Shown here one piece after another: positions 35,861 to 45,924 of a stretch of 64,000 nt of DNA. Source of the DNA: Porphyra umbilicalis. Taxonomy: Eukaryota > Rhodophyta > Bangiophyceae > Bangiales > Bangiaceae. Within the stretch, counting starts at the first letter, position 1. Each line of letters starts with the position of its first letter. The translations under genes and the position numbers were made by a program. The notes below the pieces were generated by a model, which was not told where the DNA came from, did no database searches, and saw only the letters and a program-made list of their open reading frames with translations. Location: positions 124,001 through 188,000 of the forward strand of contig KV918820.1 in assembly GCA_002049455.2 (NCBI GenBank), given 5' to 3'.

Positions 35861-36423
35861 GAGCGTCTCCACCAATGGATCCAAACTCCCAAACGCCTAA
35901 ACGTGGCATGTTTTTGCCAAACGGGCATTGATGGCTGGGATGCGATCCAAAAGTAGGGTGTGACGGTCCAAAAATAGACCATCCTCACATATTCTAGTCG
36001 CCTAATCGACCTCGTGTGCATGACACGCGATTGCTGTTGTTTTGGATCTTCAACGGCAGGGCCAGTCCAAACGGGCCCGTTTGGAGGCGCGCCACTCCAA
36101 ACAAACCTGTTTGGATGCGCCCCCAACCGTTTGGCCATCCCCTGGTTCCAATTTGAGCCAACCTACGCCAATGGAAAGCGTGACCCGTGGCATACAAACA
36201 GTGATATGGCGATGAGCCATCCACCGAGATTCTTTGTCGGGCATTCGTGGATGGTCTGTCGGCCACAAAAGAGGCCTACCCATAGTGAGCATCCAGGGGA
36301 GCCCAAGATTGAGACGTGACCTTCTTTGTTTTGGATCGACGTTTGGAGAGCCAGTGACAGGGCCACACGTTGGGCACTCGTGACGTTTGGCTTTGGCTTT
36401 TGGCTCCATTGGTGGAGACGCTC
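35861..36423 (-). mobile_element. Tourist-like MITE (copy D) inside element A
   Basis: 563 bp with termini GAGCGTCTCC...GGAGACGCTC and a TGA duplication (35858-35860 and 36424-36426). The orthologous position in element B (52776-52778) has a single TGA and no insert. The interior contains the 18-bp palindrome CCAAACGGGCCCGTTTGG. It is homologous, in inverse orientation, to 52995-53538. A three-base duplication and the GAGC(A/G)TCTCC terminus fit the PIF/Harbinger (Tourist) group. Confidence 0.88.
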
Positions 36424-36901
36424 TGAGGCCCTTGTCCCCCATTCTCTGCATGATTTGGGGAGTGGGAGCTCTCCTCCCTATCTTGTTCAGCTCTCTCTTT
36501 GGCTGGTGCTGCTTTGGCCGCCGTTCGAAATGCTTGTGACGTGGCATCCATCTTTCTTGAAGCGTCAGTGACAAACAATGCACTTTGTGTCGCGGGAGAG
36601 CGTTCGAGCGATCATCGTTTGCAACGGTATTGCGACTGCTATGGACCGTCGCGTCGAGCACGCGACCCCAGGTGACGGAGCCTCCACCCCAGGATGCGAC
36701 CGTTTCGGGGCTCCAGCGGGGGGCATTGAAACGGTCTGCCGGAGGGGTGGGCCAACGGAAATCTGCTCTGTCCATGCGGTGTGTTCTCAGTGGGGTGCTG
36801 AGGAGATCCGAGTGAGGAGGCGCAGAGAGCGTAGCGCACTGGCGTCGTCGTCGACGACGACCGTCCGCCGCCACAGTCGTGGCGACCGTCTTCTTCGCGC
36901 G

Positions 36902-39405
36902 ATGGATGATCCTTTAGACATGTCTGCGGACGCGATGCTGGAGGATACCGAGGACCTGCATATTGCTTCGGCGGTTGCGGCGCACCTGCAGGCGTTGCGT
37001 CGTTGGCGGAAGCGCAAGCGTGGGTCCCGGGTGTCCCGGCGGCCGCGTTATGCTGGATCTGTACCGGGCCGCCGGCCGAATAAGCGGCGTAACTTCCGCT
37101 CAGGTTTGCGCGCTATTCTGAGAGATGATTTTGGTCTGAACGGAGAGCCGCCTGTGTATGATAAGGGGAAGTTTGAGCGCCGCTTCCGCGTGCCGCGCAG
37201 CGTGTTTCTTCACGTCTATAACGCCGTAAAGGACCGACCGTTTTTTGCGCAGCGCATTAATGCCACCGAGAGGCTCCAGGCTCACCCCTTGCAAAAGGTG
37301 GTAGCGGCGTTTCGAGTCATTGCGTATGGAGAGGTGCCGGACAGGACCGATGAATACGTGTGACTGTCCGCTTGAACCATTGCTATGTCGGTGCGAGAGT
37401 TGATGCGGTGTATTTTGGATAGTTTGGAGGCTCACATTTGCGTTCCCCCACCCCTGAAGAACTGCAACGCATTTTGACTCGCAATGCTGAGCGCGGGATG
37501 CCCGGTTGCATTGGCTCTCTCGACTGCAGCCACTGGGAGTGGCGCAACTGCCCAACGGCGTTTGCTGGAATGTACCAGAATCGCCACTGGAAGCGTTCCG
37601 TGGTGATGGAGACCGTTTGTGATGAGGACCTATGGATTTGGCACTTATTTGTGGGGTGTCCTGGATCTCATAACGACCTTAACGTTGTGCATGTTTTCCC
37701 CCTCTATTTATCCGTCACGAACTGGGAATGGCCGCCCCGTACGTTTTCTTTCACTGCTAACGGCACGACCCGCACGCTCCTGTATTATTTTGTGGATGGT
37801 ATTTATCCTAGGTTAGCTCTTTTCATTTCTCCGTTCCCCGACCCCACGACAGAAGTCGAGGTTACATTTCACCGTCTTCAGGAAGCAATTCGAAAAGATG
37901 TGAAACGCCTGTATGCGGTGCTGACGGCTCGCTTCCACGTCGCATTCCATCCTGCCAGGTACGCGTCCATAGCGCAGATGGTCACCGTCACCAAGGCGGT
38001 GGCCATCCTTCACAACATGGTTACGGAACAGCGACGAGACGGGTACGTGTCCCGCATCCGTATGGCCGCCGGCGGTCAGGCGGCCGGCGGCGGCGGCTTG
38101 GCGGGAGAGGGACAGGGTGGTGGGGGAGCCGGGGCGGGGGGATCTGCTGCCGCTGCCGGCGCCGGCGGTCAGGCGGCCGGCGGCGGCGGCTTGGCGGGTT
38201 CGGGAAAGGGTAGTCGGGGAGTGGAGGCGGGGGGATCTGCTGCCCCTGCCGCCGCCGGCGGTCAGGCGGCCGGCGGCGTCGGCTTGGCGGGACCGGGGCT
38301 TGGTGGTGCGGGGGCGGCAGGTGGCGGATTGGCTGCTGCCGCCGCCGGCGCTGGCGAGGCGACCGGTGGGGGCGGTGTCGGCCCACTTCTTGCTGCCGCC
38401 GCCGGCGCTCAGGCGGCCGTCGGCGGCGGCTTGGCAGGACGGGGACAGGGTAGTGTAGGAGGTGAGGCGGGGGATTTTGCTGCCGCCGCCGCCCTCGGCG
38501 GACAAGCACCTGGCGGTGGCGGCTTGTCGGGACCGAGACTTGGTGGTGGGGGGGCGGCAGGTGGCGGATTGGCTGCTGCCGCCGCCGGCGCTGGCGAGGC
38601 CACCGGCGGGGGCGGTGTCGGCCCACTTCTTGCTGCCGCCGCCGGCGCTCAGGCGGCCGTCGGCGGCGGCTTGGCAGGACCGGGACAGGGTAGTGTAGGA
38701 GGTGGGGCGGGGGATTCTGCTGCCGCCGCCGCCCTCGGCGGACAAGCACCTGGCGGTGGCGGCTTGTCGGGACCGAGACGTGGTGGTGGGGGGGAGGCAG
38801 GTGGCGGATTGGCTGCTGCCGCCGCCGACGCTGGCGAGGCGGCCGGCAGCGGCGGTGTTGGCGCACTTTCGGCTGCCGCCGCCGACGCTCAGGCGGCCGG
38901 CGGCGGCGGCTTGGCGGGACCGGGGCTTGGAGGTGCGAAGGCGGCCGGTGGCGGATGGGCTGCTGCCGCCATCGGCCCTGGCAAGGCGGCCAGCGGCGGC
39001 AGAGTGGGCGCACTTCCTGCTCTCGCCGCCGGCGGTCAGGCGGCCGGCGACGGCGGCTTGGCGGGACACGAAGAGGGTGGTGGAGGAGGTGGGGCGGGGG
39101 ATTCTGCTGCCGCCGCCGCCGCGGGCGGACAAGCAACCGGAAGCGGCGGCTTTGCGGGACCCGGACTTGGTGGTGGGGAGGCAGCAGATGGCGGATTGGC
39201 TGCTGCCGCCGCCGGCGCTGGCGAGGCGGCCGGCGGCGGCAGTGCTTGCGCACTTTCTGCTGCCGCCGCCGGCGGTCAGGCGGCCAGCGGCGGCGGCTTG
39301 GCGGGACGGAGACAGGGTGAAGGAGAAGGTGGGGCGGGGGGATCGGCTGCTGATACCGCCGCCGGCGGACAAGCACCCGACGGCGGCGGCTTCGCGGTAC
39401 CCTGA
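36902..39405 (+). pseudogene. PIF/Harbinger transposase, broken copy in element A
   Basis: Homologue of the intact transposase at 49.8-52.3 kb. From ATG 36902 it matches through EVPDRTDEYV. There the intact copy's CGA is TGA, followed by a second stop four codons on and a frame change before 37438. The rest resumes with GSLDCSHWEW, CPGSHNDLNVV and QEAIRKDVKR, so the catalytic residues survive. The C-terminus (from about 38055) is a Gly/Ala tail coded by a minisatellite with 240-bp units (38401-38640 and 38641-38880 nearly identical), different from the 183-bp units of the intact copy. Upstream of this ATG the two copies differ in frame, which supports it as the true start. Confidence 0.85.
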
Positions 39406-39660
39406 CTTTGCGGGGGGCGAGCGGAACTTGGACAAAGTGCTGCCGCTGCCACCGCCGGCGGTCCGGCGGCCGGCGGCGGCGGCTTGGCGGGACAGGGACA
39501 GGGTTTTGGGGGAGCTGGGGCGTGGGCATCTGCTGCCGCCGCCACCGTCGGCGCTTGGCGGGACCGGGGCTTGGTTGTGAGGGGGCGGCCGGTGGTGGAT
39601 TGGCTGCTGCCGCCGCCGGCGCTGGCGGGGCGGCCGGCGGCGGCAGTGTTGGCGCACTTC
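38055..39660 (+). repeat. Gly/Ala-coding minisatellite of element A
   Basis: GGCGGCGGCTTGGCGGGAC-type repeats with clear 240-bp higher-order units. It runs past the end of the transposase frame into the deletion junction with the second gene. Confidence 0.8.
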
Positions 39661-39699
39661 TTGCTCGCCGTAGTCCGCTGGCTTCCCGTGGCGCTCCGC

Positions 39700-40901
39700 C
39701 AGCGTTTCCGCCGACGCCTCCCCCGGAGCCCCTGGACTCAGCGTCGGAACGGGCAGAGGGTGCACGGTGGCTGCAGGTGGCCGGCATTCGGCGGGTGAGG
39801 GCTGTGCGCCGCCGGCTTGTGGTTGATCTTCAGCCGGCGGTGCCGACTCCCCGCCGCTTTCAGGCACCACGTTGGCCGGCGGCGGCGCCCGCGAGCCACC
39901 GGCTTCACGGCGGCTGGCCCCCGAAGGTGTGGAGTTGCCGCCAGCTTGTGGCAACATAAAACTAGCCGGCGGCGGCAACGCCGACCGTCCCTTGACCCCA
40001 CGCGATTGGCCGCCACCTTGAGGCGGCACAACATCGGGCGGCGGCGCGAACCTGCCGCCGGCGAGCGGCAGACAGCCGCGAGTCGGCGGCGCGCTGACGA
40101 CTTTTAGCGCGGAGCGATCTTGGTGTGGCGGCCCGCCGCCGTTCACGCCACAAGGCGGCGGTCCCCCGCCTGTCGAGCGCCGTCCGTCGCCGCCGCCGGC
40201 TTGAGAAGGGAAGAAACCAGCCGGCGGCACCCTGTCGCTGCGCGGCGGCTACGACGCCCGTCCTTGCCCGCCACCCCAGAGGCCGCCGCCTTGCGGCGAT
40301 CTACCACCAGGCGGGGGCCCCTAGTTCCCGCCGGCTAGGTGTGGGTGAGGCTGAGCCGGCGGCGCCCAGTCGTTACGCTGCGGCCACGGCACTCGTCTTT
40401 GTCCACCGCCTCAGTTGCCGCCGGCTTGCGTTGGGTCACGATCAGCCGGTGGCGCCCAATTGTTGCGCGGCGGCGACGGCGCCCGTCCTTGCCCCCCGCC
40501 CCAGTTGCCACCGGCTTGTTGAGGGTGCCGAACAGCCGGCGGCGCCCAGTTGTTGTGCGGTGGCGACGGCGCCCGTCCTTGCCCCCCACCCCAGTTGCCG
40601 CCGGCTTGTTTAGGGTGCCGAACAGCCGGCGGCGCCCAGTTGTTGCGCGGTGGCGACGGTGCACGCCCTCGTCCCCCGCCCCAGTTGCCGATGGTGCCGA
40701 CAAGCCGGCGGCGCCCAGCTGTTGCGCGGCAATGATGGCGCCCGTCCGCCGCTCGACGGTAAAGATGCGGAGCACGGCGGGCACCTACCGAGGTAGCACG
40801 AACAGGTTGCACCGGGCAAGCACGGCGAGACGCTCTTGGTGCCGCCGACGCTGGTCCATCCATCGCTCCGTGTCGCGCTCCGGGTCGGGCTTGCGGGTCA
40901 T
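39700..40901 (-). pseudogene. Remnant of the second PIF gene (N-terminal repeat part) in A
   Basis: Minus-strand counterpart of 45925-47760. It starts MTRKPDPERD, soon meets a stop, and has only about three of the 90-bp repeat units. The downstream Myb/SANT domain found in element B is absent. Confidence 0.5.
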
Positions 40902-41059
40902 GGTGGGAGACGGGGGAGAGCGGCGGCTCTTGAACAGATTGGCCGAGGGTCAGGGAGGGGAAGGGGGGCGGAGGGGACGAGGCACCGCTGCGCACACGGC
41001 ACCGCGCCGGCACCCACGCAGCACCGGCGGCGCACGCGGGCAAAGAGCCACACGGGGGT

Positions 41060-41430
41060 GGCCGGCGGAAAAAAAACAACAAGCGGGGGGGAGGGCGGGG
41101 AACCGCCGCCAGCGAGCCTCGCCGGCGGCAAGGGTGAGAAAAGCTCAACGGTAGAAAGGGGGGTCGGGGAAATGGCCGCCGGCGTGCCACGCCGGCGGCA
41201 AGCGCGGGAAAAACGCAACGGTAGCAGAGAGGGGGGGGGGGGCAGCCGTCGGCGTCCCACGCCGGCGGCAGAGCGGGAAAAACGCAGTGGTAGCAGAGGG
41301 GGGGGGGCAGCCGCCGGCGTCCCACGCCGGCGGTGAGGGCGGGAAGAACTCAAGGGTAGCACGGAGGGGGGGAGGGGCAGCCGCCGACGTCGCACGCCGG
41401 CGGCAAGGGCGGGACGAACTCAACGGTAGG
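41060..41430 (-). repeat. GC hairpin array of element A
   Basis: About six units containing CGCCGGCGTCCCACGCCGGCG, the counterpart of the 45265-45745 array in B but shorter and more diverged. Confidence 0.7.
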
Positions 41431-42754
41431 GGGATGCATGCGGGAGGTCGTTGGGATGAATGAGCGAGGGAGCACGAGCCGCCGGCGGACGGCGTGTTCA
41501 TATGCCGTCGCCGGCGGCCGACAGCCCGCGACACGAGAAGCGCGCGCACGCGGAGCACGAGCGCGCGACCACAGCCCAGGGGGCGCCCCTCCGTGCGGCC
41601 GATGGCGGCCCAGGGGGCGCCCCACCGAGCCGCGGATGGCATCCCACGCTGCGGCCCCTCGTGCGCGTGCGTGGATGGGGGGGCGCGGGGTGCTGCGGGC
41701 CCGCCCGAGCGGGAAGTGCGCCCGGGACCGCCCAGGGAGGTGCATTTGAGGCTCCCCGAACGGCCCCTTGTGCGACACGGCCCCTCGCAGCGCCGCCCAC
41801 GAGGCGGGCCACACCGACACTGGCACGGGGCCTCGTGCGGGCCCCTGTGTCGATGAGATGCCCGCCTCGTGGAAGCGGCTGAGGCACCCGCCGCGCCACG
41901 CTTGACGTGAGGCTGCCCTACGACCGATTGGAGGGGGGGGGCGGGCCTGGCGCCAACAGGGACCAGAGCAATCTGATCACGGGCCGGCTGACCCCTGGCG
42001 ATGATGGATCCGCCTCCCTTCCAATATATCTGTGAACATTTCCAGCAGCCAATGATATGGCTTGGATCAGATTGGAAACTTTCAAAGATTTCTCATTGCA
42101 TGCAAACGGATCACGTGATTGATTGCGCGACCGCGCCGATATTCCCGCGCGGGCCCACCGACACTGTCCGTTTCGACGATTGCGGCAGTGCTCGTTCTGA
42201 GCAAGCCAACGCCGCCACCAGCAAAGGCGTCGTCCGCCTCTCGTTCTGGAAGCATTCGAATCGAAGCATCTGTTGGACCGCGCGGTGCCTGCCGTGGCCG
42301 CGTCTTGACAGCGCGTCGCACAGCACACCGTTTTCAGGGTCCTCGACCGAGAGCCGCGGCTCTGCGCTTTCGCGTGAGGCTCGCCATCTGTCATTAGTTC
42401 GCCAGGTGTCTTCCCGAAGTGAGATTTTTCTGCGTCGTGCCAGGAGGGCGACCAGTTCCTGTCAGTTCGTGGCGCTTTATTTTAGACGTGTGAACCTGAC
42501 TTTCGGTATGTTTAAATACTCAGATAACAAAAGTCTGCACAGACGATTGGAAAGTGGCGACGCGTTCTTGTCGGGATCGCAGCCTTTTCGTCCCTCCCTC
42601 CCTCACCTCGTGACTGCTTGGATGTATTTTCGATTTCTGTCCGCTTGGGGGTCGACGTTGCTAGGCACACTTCCCCCATCTTCTTGCACCTATCTCTTGA
42701 CCATGTAGCCCCTGTTTTCGATAACTCCAGGACCGCGGACGGCCCTCTTGGATG

Positions 42755-43737
42755 TAGGGTTGTGCATCACGCCCCTTTTTGGGTGGCGGGGTGGCCGATG
42801 CACGCCTAATCACGCCCTTCTGCACGCCCCCAACATTGGCACGCCCCTCTTCACGCCCTTAATGTAGCCCCAATGTTTTGACACTTACTTGATATGCCAT
42901 TCAAAGTACCTAACATTCTTGCAATTTGGATGCTTTAAAGGACCACAAAAATGCCAGAAAACACGCGATACACTCTCTTGGCCTCTGCCACTCTGAGTTA
43001 AAGATGCACTGCAGCATCACGGGACGTCGGCTCGCCTGGCCTCCACCGACTGCCCCACCGCCCGCAGTTCCACCCATCTCACCGCGCACAAAGCCAGAGC
43101 AGATGGTCATCATATCATTTTCGGTCATGACCGCGAGGGCGTCCTCGTCGCCGGGACGACCAACGTCCTGTCCAGGGACGCCGGCGCCAGCCGTGGCGCA
43201 TCGGGCGACCTCCTCGTTCAGGAGGCGCGTAGCTCGCCGCCGGCGCCTCCTCCATCACTGCCGTCGGCCTGGTCGTGGCTGGCGCGCGATGCGTCGCATT
43301 CAACGTCCTCATTGACGCCCGTGTCGAGGAGCCCCTCTGCGTCCTCCCTGGCTGATGACAGCAGGTGGCCGTTGCTGTGCCCATCCCGCACAGATGGCGC
43401 CCGCGCATCATGGCGTCGATCACCTTGTTGGTGGGCGCACGACGGAAGAATGGTCCCCTCGCCTCATAGCGTCGACCACCTTGTTTGTGGACGCTCGACG
43501 GAGCATTAAGACACCGCGCCCTGAAAAAGTAACGAAGGTGGCACGGAATTGCACCGAAAAATAATTGGTGGACTGGCGCCCCAAGAGCGCATTTGAAATG
43601 ATGTACTTTTTTGCCAAGCACGCCCCAATCACGCCCCTAAAATTCTGGGCGTGCAGGGCGTGACACGCCCAAAACACGTGAAATTGCACGCCTCAGGCGT
43701 GCAATTTAGCACGCCCCGGGCGTGTTGCACAACCCTA
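42755..43737. mobile_element. hAT-like MITE 1
   Basis: 983 bp with inverted termini TAGGGTTGTGCA(t/a)CACGCCC and a perfect 8-bp duplication CTTGGATG (42747-42754, 43738-43745). The same site in element B (43944-43951, reverse strand) has one CTTGGATG and no insert. At least twelve CACGCCC/GGGCGTG motifs cluster near both ends. No transposase frame. Eight-base duplications and TAGGG termini are typical of hAT elements. Confidence 0.93.
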
Positions 43738-45264
43738 CTTGGATGAGAAAAATGGGGAGCCGCTGAGCGTCCACCAAGTAAGCAGACGTGGCATATTCCG
43801 TTTGGGGTTTCAGAACTTGGGGGAGACGTTGTTGGGTGTGGTTTAGAGCACACCCAACAACGTCTCCCCCAAGTTCTGAAACCCCAGACGGAATATGCCG
43901 CGTTTGCTTACGTGGAGGACGCTGAGCGGCCCCCCATTTTTCTCATCCAAGAGGGCCCTCCGCGGTCCTGGAGTTATCGAAAACAGGGGCTACATGGTCC
44001 AGAGATGGGTGCAAGAAGATGGGGGAAGCGTACCTAGCAACGTCGACCCCCAAGTGTTCAGAAATCGGACAAATATCCAAGCAATCACGAGGTCAGGGAG
44101 GGAGCGGCGAAAAGGCTGCGATCCGGACAAGAACGGCTCGCAACTTTCCAATCGTCTGTGCAGACTTTTGTCATCTGAGTAAATATACCGAAAGTCAGGC
44201 TCACACGTCTAAAAGAAAGCGCCACGAACTGACAGGAACTGGTCGCCCTGCTGGCACGATGCAGAAAAATCTCACTTCGGGAAGACACCTGGCGAACTAG
44301 TCACAGATGGCGAGCCTCACACGACAGCGCAGAGCCGCGGCTCTCGGTCGAGGACCCTGGGAACGATGCGCTGCGCGATGCGCTGTCAAGACGCGGCCAC
44401 GGCAGGCACCGCGCGGTCCAACAGATGCTTCGATTCGAATGCTTCCAGAACGAAAGGCGGACGGCGCCTTTGCTGGTGGCGGCGTTGGCGTGCTCTGAGC
44501 GAGCACTGCCGCAATCGTCGAAACGGACAGTGTCGGTGGGCCCGCGCGGGAATATCGGCGCGGTCGCGCAGTCAATCACGTGATCCGTTTGCATGCAATC
44601 AGGAATCTTTGAAAGTTTCCAATCTTATCGAAGCCATATCATTGGCTGCTGGAAATGTTCACAGATATGTTGGAAGGGAGGCGGATCCATCATCGCCAGG
44701 GGTCAGCCGGCCCGTGATCAGATTGCTTTGGTCCCTGTAGGCGCCAGGCCCGCAGCCCCCCTCAAATCGGTCATATGGCAGCCTCACGTCAAGCGTGGCG
44801 CGGCTGGTGCCTCAGCCGCTTCCACGAGGCGGGGATCTCGCCGACACAGGGGCACGCACGAGGCCCCGTGCCAGTGTGGGTGTGGCCCGCCTCGTGGACG
44901 GCGCTGCGTGGGGCTGTGTCGAAGGGGAGGCCGTTCGGGGAGCCTCAAATGCACCTCCCCGGGCGGTCTCGGGCACACCTCCCGCTCGGGCGGGCCCGCA
45001 GCACCCTGCGCCCCCCGATCCACGCACGCGCACGAGGGGCCGCCGCGTGGGCTGCCATCCGCGGCTCGTTGGGGCGCCCCCTGGGCCGCCATCGGCCGCA
45101 CGGGGGGGCGCCCCCTGGGCTGCAGTCGCGCGCTCGTGCTCCGCGCGCGCGTGCTTCTCGTGACGCGTGCTGTCGGCCGCCGACGACGGCATATGAACAC
45201 GCCGTCCGCCGGCGGCCCGTGCTCCCCCGCTCTTTCATCCCAACAAGCTCCTGCGCGCATCCCC

Positions 45265-45745
45265 CTACCGTTGAGTTCTTCCCGCCCTTGCCGCCGGCGT
45301 GGGACGCCGGCGGCTGCCCCCCCCCCCCCGTGCTACCGTTGAGCTCTTCCCGCCCTTGCCGCCGGCGTGGGACGCCGGCGGCTGCCCCCCCCCCCCCCTG
45401 CTACCGTTGAGTTCTTCCCGCCCTTGCCGCCGGCGTGGGACGCCGGCGGCTGCCCCCCCCCCCCCGTGCTACCGTTGAGCTCTTCCCGCCCTTGCCGCCG
45501 GCGTGGGACGCCGGCGGCTGCCCCCCCCCCCCCCTGCTACCGTTGAGCTCTTCCCGCCCTTGCCGCCGGCGTGGGACGCCGGCGGCTGCCCCCCCCCCCC
45601 CCTGCTACCGTTGAGCTCTTCCCGCCCTTGCCGCCGGCGTGGCACGCCGGCGGCCGTCCCCCCCACCCCCCTGCTACCGTTGAGCTTTTCCCGCCCTTGC
45701 CGCCGGCGTGACACGCTGGCGGCGGTTCCCCCCCTCCCCCCCGCT
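45265..45745 (+). repeat. 68-bp hairpin/polyC array (7 units)
   Basis: Units begin CTACCGTTGAG at 45265, 45333, 45401, 45469, 45537, 45605 and 45674. Each carries GCCGCCGGCGT-GGG-ACGCCGGCGGC (11-bp stem, 3-nt loop) and mostly a C run of about 12-14. It lies 180 bp upstream of the second gene's first ATG. Confidence 0.9.
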
Positions 45746-45924
45746 TGTTTTTTTTTTGCCGCCGGCCACCCGCGTGTGGCTCGTTGCCCGCGTGCGCCGC
45801 CGGTGCTGCGTGGGCGCCGGCGGGCAGCCGTGTGCGCAACGGTGCCTCGTCCCCTCCGCCCCCCCCCCCTCCCTGACCCTCGGCCAATCTGTTCAAGAGC
45901 CGCCGCTCTCCCCCCTCTCCCACC

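Larger units (their letters stand above)
35654..43842 (+). mobile_element. PIF/Harbinger element A (8.2 kb, defective)
   Basis: Bounded by TTA at 35651-35653 and 43843-43845. The left terminus contains GCACACCCAACAACGTCT and the right terminus its inverted counterpart. It carries a broken transposase near the left end (plus strand), G/A-coding minisatellites, an N-terminal remnant of the second gene (minus strand) and about 0.7 kb of unique right-end DNA. It is a mirror-image homologue of element B, but lacks B's Myb/SANT gene and the end of its transposase (about 3 kb lost near 39.4-39.7 kb). It has itself received a Tourist-like MITE (35861-36423) and a hAT-like MITE (42755-43737). Confidence 0.85.

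Noticed and set aside
42001-42708. 235-codon frame at the right end of element A
   Set aside because: The homologous region of element B has stops in this frame, so it is not conserved coding sequence.
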